Of a DNA stretch of 64,000 nt, positions 1-8,282 are shown in pieces. The position numbers and the translations under genes are program-made. Source of the DNA: Bradyrhizobium barranii subsp. apii. Its GTDB lineage: Bacteria; Pseudomonadota; Alphaproteobacteria; Rhizobiales; Xanthobacteraceae. Where the stretch lies: positions 3,718,501-3,782,500 of the forward strand of contig NZ_CP096255.1 in the NCBI RefSeq assembly GCF_011516635.5, written 5' to 3'. The notes beneath the pieces are model-generated. The model did not search any database, was not told the DNA's origin, and saw only the letters and a list, made by a program, of their open reading frames with translations. The stretch's first letter is position 1; each line of letters starts with the position of its first letter.

Positions 1-105
1 CGCGCATTTTTTCAGGCGACCCATGCCATGCGATGGAATATCGCGAGCGCGTTTGAAATGTTGTTTGAACGGGGTCGCAGTTTCGGTGTGTCCGCGCGCC
101 AATCT

Positions 106-233
106 CCGCTGTCATCGCCCGATTCAATCGGGCGATCCAGTACTCCGTGACGTCTGTGGTTCACCGAGAAGCCGCAGCGTACTGGATTCCCCGCTCCAGT
201 GCGCAATTGCGCACAAGGCGAGGAATGACAGCG
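106..233. repeat. Dispersed palindromic repeat, copy 1 of the CCGCTGTCAT family
   Basis: Inverted ends CCGCTGTCAT and ATGACAGCGG bound the element. It contains an inner hairpin (CGCCCGATTCAATCGGGCG) and the perfect 16-bp palindrome GTGCGCAATTGCGCAC at 199-214. It resembles the element at 3889-4021 in ends and inner motifs (GGCGATCCAGTA and GTACTGGAT). It lies beyond the 3' end of the minus-strand VOC gene. Bases 1-105 hold no gene that I can support. Confidence 0.75.
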
Positions 234-248
234 GTGGATGTGGCTGGC

Positions 249-629
249 CTAGTTCGCCATCCGATGCATCGCGCAGATCTTGTTGCCGTCGAGGTCGCGC
301 AAATAAGCGATGTAGAGCTTGTTCCCTGCGCCCTCGCGGATGCCGGGCGGATTCTCGATCGGCGTTCCGCCGGCGGCGACACCGGTGGCGTGCCACTTGT
401 CGACCTGCTCAGGCGAGTTGGCGGCAAAGCCGATGGTGCTGCCATTCGCACACGTGGCGGCCTCGCCGTTGATCGGCTTCGTCACCGAGAACACGCCGGT
501 CTTGGTGATGTAGAAGATGCGATGGCCGTCGACCCTGGCCGGGCGCACCTCGAGCGTGCCGAGCAGCTGGTCGTAGAACGCCTTAGCCTTGTCGAGGTCG
601 TTGGTGCCGATCATGATGTGTGAGAACAT
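249..629 (-). CDS. VOC (glyoxalase/bleomycin-resistance) family protein
   Basis: A 126-residue single-module VOC-fold protein. The start is typical of the family (MFSHIMIGTNDLDKAKAFYD), and the end carries the usual 'YLRDLDGNKICAMH' strand with a potential metal-ligand segment. The family covers lyases, dioxygenases and resistance proteins that use a paired beta-alpha-beta-beta-beta module, usually as dimers, so the substrate cannot be told from sequence. The ATG at 629 is the natural start because the family motif begins there. It is flanked on both sides by palindromic repeats and is separate from the SDR gene upstream by 132 bases. Length is normal for the single-domain class. Confidence 0.85.
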   Translation of the reverse strand: MFSHIMIGTNDLDKAKAFYDQLLGTLEVRPARVDGHRIFYITKTGVFSVTKPINGEAATCANGSTIGFAANSPEQVDKWHATGVAAGGTPIENPPGIREGAGNKLYIAYLRDLDGNKICAMHRMAN

Positions 630-667
630 TTGCCCATTCCCCTTCTGCGCTTACAAAAACTAGCATC

Positions 668-754
668 GTAGGGTGGGCAAAGCGCAGCGTGCCCACCACG
701 ACAATCTAAAACGCTTATGGTGGGCACGCCGCAAGTGCGGCTTTGCCCACCCTA
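668..754. repeat. Inverted repeat GTAGGGTGGGCAAA / TTTGCCCACCCTAC
   Basis: The two ends are perfect inverse complements over 14 bases, and an inner pair of arms (GTGCCCACCA and TGGTGGGCAC) extends the hairpin. It sits between the VOC gene and the SDR gene and could end transcription of the minus-strand SDR. A decayed relative lies at 11787-11827. Confidence 0.75.
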
Positions 755-761
755 CAAGAAA

Positions 762-1541
762 TCAAAACGCCGTATAGCCGCCGTCGATCACGAACGTATC
801 CGCGGTGTGATACGACGATGCCTTGCTCATCAGATATACCGCGATGCCGCCGAAATCGCTGGCCTCGCCGAAGCGCCGCATCGGAATGCGCGGCATCACA
901 TTGGCGACGAACTTCTCGTTGGCCATGATGCCCGCGGTCATGTCGCTCTTGATCCAGCCGGGCAGGATCGCATTCGCGGTGACGCCGTGACGCGCCAGTT
1001 CGACGCCGAGCGCGCGCACCAGCGCGTTGATCGCGGCCTTGGTCGCGGCATAATGCTCGTTGCGCGCCGTGCCGAAGATCGAGGCGAGGCTCGATGTCGC
1101 GACCAGCCGGCCGAAGGGATCGCCGGCATTGGCGCGCTCGGTCATGTGTTTTGCGGCGGCCTGGAACGCGTGGAACACGCCGTCCAGATTGGTCGCAAAC
1201 ATCGTGCGCCACTCTTCCTCGGTGCGCTCGATGAAGGAGCGCCGGCCGCCGCCACCGATGCCGGCATTGGCAAAGCAGCCGTCGACCCGCCCGAAAATGT
1301 CGAGCGTCGCCTTCATCGCGGCATTGACCGAAGCGGGATCGGTGACGTCGCAGACGCGGGTGTCGACCTTGCCGGATAGCCCCGTCATGCTCGCGGCAGC
1401 AGCCTTGTTCTTGTCAGGATTGCGGCCCCAGATCGAGACGTTGCAGCCCTGGCCGGCGAGCGCCTGCGCGATGCCGAGCCCGATACCGCCATTGCCGCCG
1501 GTGATCACGGCGACGCGGCCGCTGAGGTCGAAAAGGTTCAT
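762..1541 (-). CDS. SDR family NAD(P)-dependent oxidoreductase
   Basis: A 259-residue classical short-chain dehydrogenase. The nucleotide-binding glycine motif TGGNGGIGLGIA is near residue 12, an NAG motif (ANAGIGGG) follows in the middle, and the catalytic YAATK (Tyr-x3-Lys) comes after a serine-rich strand (ATSSLASIFG). The C-terminus has the usual FVIDGGYTAF. An in-frame extension reaches further upstream, but the start at 1541 is preferred because it begins right before the first beta strand and has an AGGAAA-type ribosome site. It is divergent from the crotonase at 1721. Placed among acyl-CoA genes, it probably oxidises or reduces a 3-hydroxy/3-keto acyl intermediate, which is inference. 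Confidence 0.9.
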   Translation of the reverse strand: MNLFDLSGRVAVITGGNGGIGLGIAQALAGQGCNVSIWGRNPDKNKAAAASMTGLSGKVDTRVCDVTDPASVNAAMKATLDIFGRVDGCFANAGIGGGGRRSFIERTEEEWRTMFATNLDGVFHAFQAAAKHMTERANAGDPFGRLVATSSLASIFGTARNEHYAATKAAINALVRALGVELARHGVTANAILPGWIKSDMTAGIMANEKFVANVMPRIPMRRFGEASDFGGIAVYLMSKASSYHTADTFVIDGGYTAF

Positions 1542-1720
1542 GGCGCGTTTCCTGTTTTTGGCACGGGCGCGCGCCAGCCTGTGCGCGCAAGATTGTGCGA
1601 TACGACGACAAGGTATGTTCGGACCACCATGGACAAGGCCGCGACAAAAATCAAATATGCGCCCCGGCAAAACTAATTCCGGTCTGCGAAACATCGCTAG
1701 TACCAACTGACGAGGAAACC

Positions 1721-2509
1721 ATGCAGTTCAAACACGTCACGCTCGATTTCGATGGTTCGGTCGCGATCCTCCGGCTCGACCATCAGGAGGTGATGAATGC
1801 GGTCTCCATGGACATGCTGGGCGGCCTCTCCGATGCCCTCGACGCGATCGAGGAGAAGAAGGGCGAGGTCCGCTGCGTGGTACTGACCGGCGCGGGGCGG
1901 GCGTTCTGCACCGGTGCGAATCTGCAAGGGCGCAACAACCAGTCGAAGAAGACCAAGGCCGGCCTGACGCTCGAGACCGGCTTTCATCCCTTCCTGCGCC
2001 GCATCCGCAATCTGCATTGCCCGATCGTCACTGCCGTCAACGGCCCGGCCGCCGGTGCCGGCATGAGCTTCGCGCTGCTCGGCGACATGATTTTGTGCGC
2101 GCGGTCCTCTTATTTTCTTCAAGCGTTTCGTCGCATCGGCCTGGTGCCGGATTGCGGCTCGACCTGGCTGCTGCCGCGCCTGATCGGCCGGGCGCGTTCG
2201 GTCGAATTGTCGCTGATGGGCGAGCGCCTGCCGGCCGAGAAGGCGCTGGAATGGGGCCTCGTCAACCGCGTCTATGACGACGGCGTGCTGATGGAGGAGG
2301 CGATGAAGCTCGCGCGCGATCTCGCGAGCGGCCCGACGGTCGCGCTGTCGCTGATCCGCAAGCTCTACTGGGACAGCCCCGAAAATTCGTTCGAGGATCA
2401 GCTCAATCTCGAATTCCAGTGCCAGCTGCGTGCCGGCGACACGGACGATTTCCGTGAAGGCGTTGGCGCGTTCCTGGAGAAGCGCCCGGCGCAGTTCAAA
2501 GGCAAATGA
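1721..2509 (+). CDS. Enoyl-CoA hydratase/isomerase (crotonase) family, PaaG-like
   Basis: A 262-residue crotonase. The oxyanion-hole segments FCTGANLQG and PAAGAGMSFALLG are present. The active-site loop reads IGLVPDCGSTWLLPR, where the hydratase-type glutamate is replaced by aspartate (PD). That pattern is seen in PaaG-type epoxide/double-bond isomerases, so isomerase is at least as likely as hydratase. The ATG at 1721 is preceded by GAGGAAA. The longer upstream reading frame lacks family similarity. The stop overlaps the next gene by 4 bases (ATGA), so the two are translationally coupled with the phosphotransferase and DUF6285 genes in one operon. Confidence 0.88.
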   Translation: MQFKHVTLDFDGSVAILRLDHQEVMNAVSMDMLGGLSDALDAIEEKKGEVRCVVLTGAGRAFCTGANLQGRNNQSKKTKAGLTLETGFHPFLRRIRNLHCPIVTAVNGPAAGAGMSFALLGDMILCARSSYFLQAFRRIGLVPDCGSTWLLPRLIGRARSVELSLMGERLPAEKALEWGLVNRVYDDGVLMEEAMKLARDLASGPTVALSLIRKLYWDSPENSFEDQLNLEFQCQLRAGDTDDFREGVGAFLEKRPAQFKGK

Positions 2510-3492
2510 TCGAGGCCGAGCTCTCCCGCAGCGTCGCGCGCTGGTGCGAAGGGGCGACCGGCGTCACCGGCGCGGCAAAACTGTCCGGCGGCGCCAGCCA
2601 GGAAACCTGGCGCTTCGACATCGAGCATCCCGATGGGCCGATCGGGGCGATCCTGCGCCGCTCGCCGAAGGGCTATGGCGCCGCGCCGACGCGGGCGGCC
2701 GGTCTCGGCGCCGAAGCGCAGTTGATGCAGCTTGCCTATGAGGCGGGCGTGCCGTCGCCGCGCGTCATGCATGTGCTGACGCCGGACGAAAATCTCGGCA
2801 CCGGCTTCATCATGCAGCGGGTCGAGGGCGAAACCATCGCCCGCAAGATTCTTCGCGATGATGAGTATGCGGCGGCGCGGCCGCGTCTCGCGCGGCAGAT
2901 CGGCGGCGTGCTCGCCGGCCTGCACAGGCTGCCGCAGGACAAGCTGCCCGAGCTGCGCAGCCGGTCCGCGACTCAGGAGATCGGCGAGTTCGAGCGCGAC
3001 TATCGCAGCCTGAACTGGCCCAAGCCCGTGTTCGAGCTGGCGCTGCGCTGGCTGCGCGACCATGATCCCGGCCCCTCGGCCGAGACCACGCTGGTGCACG
3101 GCGATTTCCGCAACGGCAATCTCATCATCGGCGCCGACGGCGTCCGCGCCGTGCTCGACTGGGAGCTCGCCCATCTCGGCGATCCCATGGAGGATCTCGG
3201 CTGGGTCTGCGTCAATTCCTGGCGTTTTGGTGAGATCGACAAGCCGGTGGGCGGTTTTGGCACACGCGAGGAGTTGTTCGCCGGCTATGAGGCCGCGGGC
3301 CGCAAATGCGATCCGGTGCGCGTCAAATTCTGGGAAGTGATGGGCACACTGCGCTGGGGCATCATGTGCGGCGGCATGATGCAGCGGTTCCGCGAGGGGC
3401 CTGACCATTCGATGGAACGCGCCATGATCGGCCGCCGCGCCAGCGAGACCGAGATCGATCTGTTGCGGCTGTTGGCGCCGCGCGGGAGCTGA
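2506..3492 (+). CDS. Phosphotransferase family protein (APH fold, acyl-CoA dehydrogenase-associated type)
   Basis: A 328-residue protein with the aminoglycoside phosphotransferase/choline kinase fold. The catalytic loop LVHGDFRNGNLII holds the HGDxxxxN signature, and the metal-binding segment LDWELAHLGDPMEDLGW follows. N-terminally SGGASQETW is the nucleotide loop. In eukaryotes this fold is fused to acyl-CoA dehydrogenase ACAD10/11, where it phosphorylates 4-hydroxyacyl-CoA before dehydration. The neighbouring crotonase and fatty-acid genes make a similar role plausible here (inference), and antibiotic resistance is unlikely. Start overlaps the crotonase stop. It is followed after 3 bases by the DUF6285 gene. 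Confidence 0.88.
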   Translation: MIEAELSRSVARWCEGATGVTGAAKLSGGASQETWRFDIEHPDGPIGAILRRSPKGYGAAPTRAAGLGAEAQLMQLAYEAGVPSPRVMHVLTPDENLGTGFIMQRVEGETIARKILRDDEYAAARPRLARQIGGVLAGLHRLPQDKLPELRSRSATQEIGEFERDYRSLNWPKPVFELALRWLRDHDPGPSAETTLVHGDFRNGNLIIGADGVRAVLDWELAHLGDPMEDLGWVCVNSWRFGEIDKPVGGFGTREELFAGYEAAGRKCDPVRVKFWEVMGTLRWGIMCGGMMQRFREGPDHSMERAMIGRRASETEIDLLRLLAPRGS

Positions 3493-3495
3493 CAC

Positions 3496-3873
3496 ATGCA
3501 GGACGAACCGACACCGACCGAGCTGACCAAGGCGGTCGCCGATTTCCTCCGCAACGACATCACGCCGCTGATTTCCGGTCATCAGGCCTTCATGCTGCGC
3601 GTCGCCGTCAACATCCTCGACCTCGTCACGCGGCAGCTGACGCAGGAGGAGAGGAGCGACGCGAAGGAGGTGGAGCGGCTGCGCGCGCTGCTGGGCATGG
3701 ACGGCTCGGTCACCGATCTCAACCGCGCGCTCGCCGATCGCATCGCCAAGGGTGAGGTTGATCTGGCAACGCCTGGCCTCGCTGAGCATCTTTGGGCGAC
3801 CACGATGGACAAGCTCGCGGTCGATCAGCCGAACTACGCGTCTTACAAGCGGGAATTGGGACGAGGCGGGTAG
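3496..3873 (+). CDS. DUF6285 domain-containing protein
   Basis: A 125-residue mainly helical, soluble protein without signal peptide or membrane segment. It resembles the small DUF6285 proteins that regularly follow an APH-type phosphotransferase in acyl-CoA operons. The start at 3496 lies 3 bases after the phosphotransferase stop. No catalytic motif is visible, and a charged stretch (QEERSDAKEVERLR) suggests a helical partner surface. It may stabilise or assist the kinase, but that rests on gene order only. Confidence 0.75.
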   Translation: MQDEPTPTELTKAVADFLRNDITPLISGHQAFMLRVAVNILDLVTRQLTQEERSDAKEVERLRALLGMDGSVTDLNRALADRIAKGEVDLATPGLAEHLWATTMDKLAVDQPNYASYKRELGRGG

Positions 3874-3888
3874 GCGGTGCGATATTCT

Positions 3889-4021
3889 CCGCTGTCATCG
3901 CCCGCCTAGTGCGCAATTGCGCACAGGGGCGGGCGATCCAGTATTCCAGAGACGGCAGTGAGATACGTTGAAGCCGCGGCGTACTGGATGCCCCGGTCAA
4001 GCCGGGGCATGACACCTGTGG
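3889..4021. repeat. Dispersed palindromic repeat, copy 2 of the CCGCTGTCAT family
   Basis: Begins CCGCTGTCATCGCCCG like the copy at 106. It contains the 16-bp palindrome GTGCGCAATTGCGCAC at 3909-3924 inside a larger hairpin (CGCCCGC ... GCGGGCG), then a second hairpin GCCCCGGTCAAGCCGGGGC. It lies between convergent genes, where it can act as a bidirectional transcript end. Confidence 0.75.
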
Positions 4022-4060
4022 TGTTGGGGCATCCGTCGTAGTGACGAAGAGAGCGGCACT

Positions 4061-4840
4061 CTACTTCCCCACCCATTTCGGCGGCCGCTTCTCCGAGAAC
4101 GCCTTCGGGCCCTCGATGTAATCCTGCGAAGCCACCATCGCCTTCACCGCCGGATATTCGCGCTGCTCCTCGATCGCCTGTTTCAGTGACACGGCGAGCC
4201 CCTTCTGGATGGTCTGCTTCGACGCCCGGATCGACATCGGCGAGTTCTTGGTGATCATCTCCGCCCAGCGCAGCGCGCCCAACAGGGCCTCGCCTTGCGG
4301 CACCACCTCGTTGACGAAGCCGAGCTCGTGGCCCTCCTTGGCGCTGACATGGCGCGCGGTGAGGATCATGCCCATGGCGCGCTTGAGCCCGATCTGGCGC
4401 GGCAGCCGGTGCAGGCCGCCGGCAAGCGCAGCAAGGCCGACACGTGGCTCGGGCAGGGCGAAGGTCGCGTTCTCGGACGCGATGATCAGGTCGCAGGCGA
4501 GCGCGATCTCGAAGCCGCCGCCCATGGCGACGCCGTTGACCGCGGCGATGATCGGCTTGTCGCAGTCGAAGCGCGAGGTGAGGCCGGCAAAGCCGCCCTT
4601 GTCCCAGCCGCGCTTGCCGCCCGCCGCCTGCCACTTCAGATCGTTGCCGGCGCAGAACGCCTTGTCGCCGGCGCCGGTGACGACCGCGACCCACTGCTCG
4701 GGATCGGCGGAGAAATCGTCGAACACCTTGTTGAGCTCGAAATGCGCATCGATGTGCAGCGCGTTGTAGACCTCGGGCCGCGACAGCGTGATGATCGTGA
4801 TCGGCCCCTTGCGTTCCACCTTTGAGAATTTCAGATCCAT
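4061..4840 (-). CDS. Enoyl-CoA hydratase/isomerase family protein
   Basis: A 259-residue crotonase with oxyanion-hole motifs FCAGNDLKW and VAMGGGFEIALACD and the active-site glutamate segment ALPEPRVGLAALAGGLHRLP. The C-terminal KAFSEKRPPKWVGK tail is typical of hydratases. The start at 4840 (MDLKFSKVERKG) is chosen over an in-frame ATG 42 bases upstream because it directly precedes the first strand and follows a GGGAG site. It is divergent from the acyl-CoA dehydrogenase at 5054, with 213 bases between, and the pair probably acts on the same acyl-CoA substrate (inference). The true substrate is not visible. Confidence 0.88.
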   Translation of the reverse strand: MDLKFSKVERKGPITIITLSRPEVYNALHIDAHFELNKVFDDFSADPEQWVAVVTGAGDKAFCAGNDLKWQAAGGKRGWDKGGFAGLTSRFDCDKPIIAAVNGVAMGGGFEIALACDLIIASENATFALPEPRVGLAALAGGLHRLPRQIGLKRAMGMILTARHVSAKEGHELGFVNEVVPQGEALLGALRWAEMITKNSPMSIRASKQTIQKGLAVSLKQAIEEQREYPAVKAMVASQDYIEGPKAFSEKRPPKWVGK

Positions 4841-5053
4841 CGCGTGCTCCCGCATTTTCTCGTGAAGGAATATTGCGGACATACTAGCGCGCGTCGGCGC
4901 CGCGACACCATCGAATTGCGCGGGCGCGCCTTGCGCCTGTCACACGCCTTGCCTTGCTTGACTTGCGCGCGCACTTCTCACCTTAATCGTGCGAAGCAAA
5001 AAGCGCGGTTAGCGCCTTAACGCAAAACGACAAAACTACTCCGGGAGAGAGCC

Positions 5054-6328
5054 GTGGATTTCTCATTGCCTGCCGATCTCGTCGCCTATCTCGGAGAGCT
5101 CGATCGATTCATCGAACGCGAGATCAAGCCGCTCGAACAGGCCGACGACAACATCCGCTTCTTCGACCATCGCCGCGAATGGGCGCGCACCGATTTCGAC
5201 AATGGCGGCCTGCCACGACATGAGTGGGAAGCGCTGCTGCGCAAGGCCAAGGATCTCGCGGACGCCGCCGGCCATCTGCGCTTTCCGGTGCCAAAGCAAT
5301 ATGGCGGCAAGGACGGCTCCAACCTCTGGATGGCCGTGATCCGCGAGCACTTTGCCGCCAGGGGTCTCGGCCTGCACAACGATCTCCAGAACGAGCACTC
5401 CATCGTCGGCAATTTCCCTGTTGTCACCATGCTCGATCGCTATGGCCGCGACGACCAGAAGGCGATGATCGACGGCTCGATCAGGGGCAAGTACCGCATC
5501 ACCTTTGGATTGACGGAGCCGCATCACGGCTCGGACGCGACGCACATGGAGACGCGCGCGGTGCCCGCGACCCGCGACAACGTCAAGGGCTGGATCATCA
5601 ACGGCGAGAAGATGTGGACGACCGGCATGCACGTCGCCACGCATTGCGCGCTGTTCGCGCGCACCTCGGGCAATGACGGCGATGCGCGCGGCATCACCTG
5701 CTTCCTGGTGCCGGCCAAGAGCCATGGCGTGAAGGTCGAGGAGTACATGTGGACCTTCAACATGCCGACCGACCATCCCCGCGTCAGTTTTACGGACGTG
5801 TTCGTGCCGGAGGACGCGCTGTTCGGCGAAGTCGGCCGCGGCCTGTCGCTGGCGCAGTGCTTTGTCCACCAGAACCGCATCCGCCAGGCGGCAAGCTCGC
5901 TCGGCGCCGCCGTCTACTGCATCAACGAGAGTGTGAAGTACGCGCGCGAGCGAAAGCCGTTCGGCAAGGCGCTCGCCGAGAACCAGGCGATCCAGTTTCC
6001 GCTGGTCGAGCTCGCGACCCAAGCCGAGATGCTGCGCCTGTTGATCCGCAAGACAGCCTGGGAGATGGACCAGCTCAATGAGGAGCAGATCGAGCGCACG
6101 CTCTCCGACCGCGTCTCCATGTGCAACTACTGGGCAAACCGCCTCTGCTGCGAATCCGCCGACCGTGCCATGCAGGTCCACGGCGGCATGGGCTATTCAC
6201 GCCACAAGCCGTTCGAGCACATCTACCGCCACCACCGCCGCTATCGCATCACGGAGGGGAGTGAGGAGATCCAGATGCGGAAGGTGGCGGGGTTCTTATT
6301 CGGGTATATGGGGCCGGGGAAGCATTAG
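5054..6328 (+). CDS. Acyl-CoA dehydrogenase family protein
   Basis: A 424-residue FAD-dependent acyl-CoA dehydrogenase. The flavin/substrate segment TFGLTEPHHGSDATHMETR and the C-terminal segment MQVHGGMGYSRHKPFEHIYR (the usual QxxGGxG region) are present, and the C-terminus closes with the helix EEIQMRKVAGFLF. It introduces the alpha,beta double bond in acyl-CoA and passes electrons to electron-transfer flavoprotein. GTG at 5054 is the start, with GGGAGAGA before it. Length is a little over the usual 380-400 because of an extended N-terminal helix region. Chain length or branching preference cannot be read. Confidence 0.93.
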   Translation: MDFSLPADLVAYLGELDRFIEREIKPLEQADDNIRFFDHRREWARTDFDNGGLPRHEWEALLRKAKDLADAAGHLRFPVPKQYGGKDGSNLWMAVIREHFAARGLGLHNDLQNEHSIVGNFPVVTMLDRYGRDDQKAMIDGSIRGKYRITFGLTEPHHGSDATHMETRAVPATRDNVKGWIINGEKMWTTGMHVATHCALFARTSGNDGDARGITCFLVPAKSHGVKVEEYMWTFNMPTDHPRVSFTDVFVPEDALFGEVGRGLSLAQCFVHQNRIRQAASSLGAAVYCINESVKYARERKPFGKALAENQAIQFPLVELATQAEMLRLLIRKTAWEMDQLNEEQIERTLSDRVSMCNYWANRLCCESADRAMQVHGGMGYSRHKPFEHIYRHHRRYRITEGSEEIQMRKVAGFLFGYMGPGKH

Positions 6329-6353
6329 AGAGACGCTGCGATCTCTCCCCGAG

Positions 6354-6487
6354 TCGTCCCCGCGAATGCGGGGAGGACCCATAACCCCAGGGAGTAGTTT
6401 GAGGCGAGACGGCAACTCCGTGTCTTCGCCAAACTCCACCCTGTGGTTATGGGTCCCGGGCTCGCGCTGCGCGCGCCCCGGGACGAC
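6354..6487. repeat. Dispersed palindromic repeat, TTCGCCAAAC family copy 1
   Basis: Starts CGTCCCCGCGAATGCGGGGA and ends with the hairpin CCCGGGCTCGCGCTGCGCGC plus CCCCGGGACGACG. Inner arms ACCCATAACC and GGTTATGGGT pair. The internal TCTTCGCCAAAC is shared with 8111-8274 and, in part, 27661-27806. It fills the space between convergent genes. Confidence 0.75.
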
Positions 6488-6505
6488 GACGCGGATAGAG
6501 CGGGG

Positions 6506-8032
6506 CTAATTCACCCGTCGGTCCTTCCCTACCCAATACGGCTCCCTCAGCTGCCGCCGCAAGATCTTGCCTGACGGATTCCGCGGCAGCGCCGGCAAGA
6601 ACTCCACGCTCTTCGGTGTCTTGAATCCAGCGATACGTTCGCGGGTGAAGTTGATGATGTCGGTGGCGGTCGCCTGCTTGCCGGGCTTCATCACCACGAC
6701 GGCCTTCACGGCTTCGCCCCATTTGTCGTCGGGCACGCCGATCACGGCGGCCTCGGCGACGTCAGGATGATCGCACAGCGCGCTCTCGACCTCGGCCGGG
6801 TAGATGTTCTCGCCGCCGGAGATGATCATGTCCTTGATGCGGTCGTGGATGTAGAGATAGCCGTCCTCGTCCATGTAGCCGGCGTCGCCCGTGCGCAGCC
6901 AGCCATCGCCGCGCAGGGTCGAGGCGGTCGCCTCCGGTAAATTCCAATAGCCGGCCATGTTGGAGCCCGAGCGCGTCGCGATCTCGACGCCCGGCAGCGC
7001 CTTGCCGGCCGAGCGCATCCGCTCGAGGCCCTCGACGTGGTCCTCCGGCGGCAGCGCGACGATGGTGCCTGTCGTCTCGGTCATGCCGTACATCTGCACG
7101 AAGCCGCATTTGAAGATCTCGATGCATTCCTTCAGCAGCGCCGCCGGAATGGGCGAGGCGCCATACAGCATGTATTTCAGGCGCGAGAAATCGACCGTCT
7201 TCGCGCGCGGCTGCCGTACCACGAACTGCATCGCCGCCGGCACCATGAACAGCTTGGTGATGCCCGACTGCTCGAAGAAATCCAGCACCTTGGTCGGATC
7301 GAACTCGCGCGCGATCACGCCGCGGGCGCCGTGATAAAGGCCCATCACGCCCCAGCCGGAGCCGCCGATATGGAAGATTGGCATCGCCACCAGCGACACG
7401 TCGTCGGTGGACCACCGGTTCCACTCCGGCTTGTCCGCGGCATTGCCGGTTTGCACGAGGTTGAGGAAGTTCGCATGCGACAGCATCGCGCCCTTGGGCT
7501 TGCCTGTGGTGCCCGACGTATAAAGCTGGATTGCGATGTCCCTGGTGTCGATCGGCACCCTGGGATCATCGCCGCTCTGCGCATCGCGCCAGGCCGTAAA
7601 ATCCTGCCATTCCGGCGCGCCGCCTTCGGTGGTGATGACAGTGCGCACGCCAGGCAGCTGGTCCTTGATCTGGCGGACCTGCGCGATGAACTCCGGCCCG
7701 ACGAACAGCACCGGCGCGTTGCAATCCGCAACGATGAACGCGACCTCGGGCCCGGCGAGACGCCAGTTCACCGGCGCCATCACCACGCCGGCCTTCATCG
7801 CGCCCATCAGCAGCTCGAAATAGAGATCGCTGTTCTTGCCGAGATAGGCGATGCGGTCGCCCTTCTCCACGCCCATCGCGATCAACGCGTTGGCGACCTT
7901 GTTGGTCTTGACGTTAAACTCGGCAAAGCTGGTGACGCGGCCCTCGAACTCGTAGGCGGTCGCGTTGCCGCGGCTGGTCGCGCGCTCGCGCACCATGTCG
8001 GCGAGATTCGCCAATGGCTGTGTGGTGGACAT
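6506..8032 (-). CDS. AMP-binding acyl-CoA synthetase (fatty acid--CoA ligase type)
   Basis: A 508-residue adenylate-forming ligase. The P-loop-like motif LYTSGTTGKPKGAMLSH, the middle motif QMYGMTETTG, the hinge region YIHDRIKDMIISGGENIYP and the catalytic-lysine segment PSGKILRRQLREPYW appear in the family order. It activates a carboxylic acid to acyl-AMP and then acyl-CoA. The start at 8032 (MSTTQPLANL) follows GGGAGAGAC. A longer frame upstream reads into the repeat and is rejected. Flanking crotonases and dehydrogenases suggest a fatty or aromatic acid substrate. Confidence 0.92.
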   Translation of the reverse strand: MSTTQPLANLADMVRERATSRGNATAYEFEGRVTSFAEFNVKTNKVANALIAMGVEKGDRIAYLGKNSDLYFELLMGAMKAGVVMAPVNWRLAGPEVAFIVADCNAPVLFVGPEFIAQVRQIKDQLPGVRTVITTEGGAPEWQDFTAWRDAQSGDDPRVPIDTRDIAIQLYTSGTTGKPKGAMLSHANFLNLVQTGNAADKPEWNRWSTDDVSLVAMPIFHIGGSGWGVMGLYHGARGVIAREFDPTKVLDFFEQSGITKLFMVPAAMQFVVRQPRAKTVDFSRLKYMLYGASPIPAALLKECIEIFKCGFVQMYGMTETTGTIVALPPEDHVEGLERMRSAGKALPGVEIATRSGSNMAGYWNLPEATASTLRGDGWLRTGDAGYMDEDGYLYIHDRIKDMIISGGENIYPAEVESALCDHPDVAEAAVIGVPDDKWGEAVKAVVVMKPGKQATATDIINFTRERIAGFKTPKSVEFLPALPRNPSGKILRRQLREPYWVGKDRRVN

Positions 8033-8110
8033 GTCTCTCCCGTGGCGTCTTGTTTTTATGCCTGGGAGTGTGGCGTCATCCGCGGGTGAAGACAAGATGG
8101 GAGGGGCCCC

Positions 8111-8274
8111 CCGCTGTCGTCCCGGACAAGCGCAGCGGAGCGGAGCGGAGATCCGGGACCTATAGCCACAGGGAGGAGTTGTGGCGCGAGATCGGGGTTA
8201 TGAGTCTTCGCCAAACCTCATCCTGGGGTTATGGGTCCCGGGCTCGCGCTATGCGCGCCCCGGGACGACAGCGG
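8111..8274. repeat. Dispersed palindromic repeat, TTCGCCAAAC family copy 2
   Basis: Perfect inverted ends CCGCTGTCGTCCCGG and CCGGGACGACAGCGG. Inside are the shared GTCTTCGCCAAAC and GGTTATGGGTCCCGGGCTCG segments seen at 6354-6487. It occupies most of the space between two minus-strand genes, between the end of the SDR promoter-distal side and the acyl-CoA synthetase start. Confidence 0.8.
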
Positions 8275-8282
8275 TGGGTGCA

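Noticed and set aside
2506..3492. Aminoglycoside resistance gene
   Set aside because: The APH fold is shared, but the gene is coupled to a crotonase and DUF6285 gene as in acyl-CoA catabolic operons, so a drug-resistance role is unlikely.
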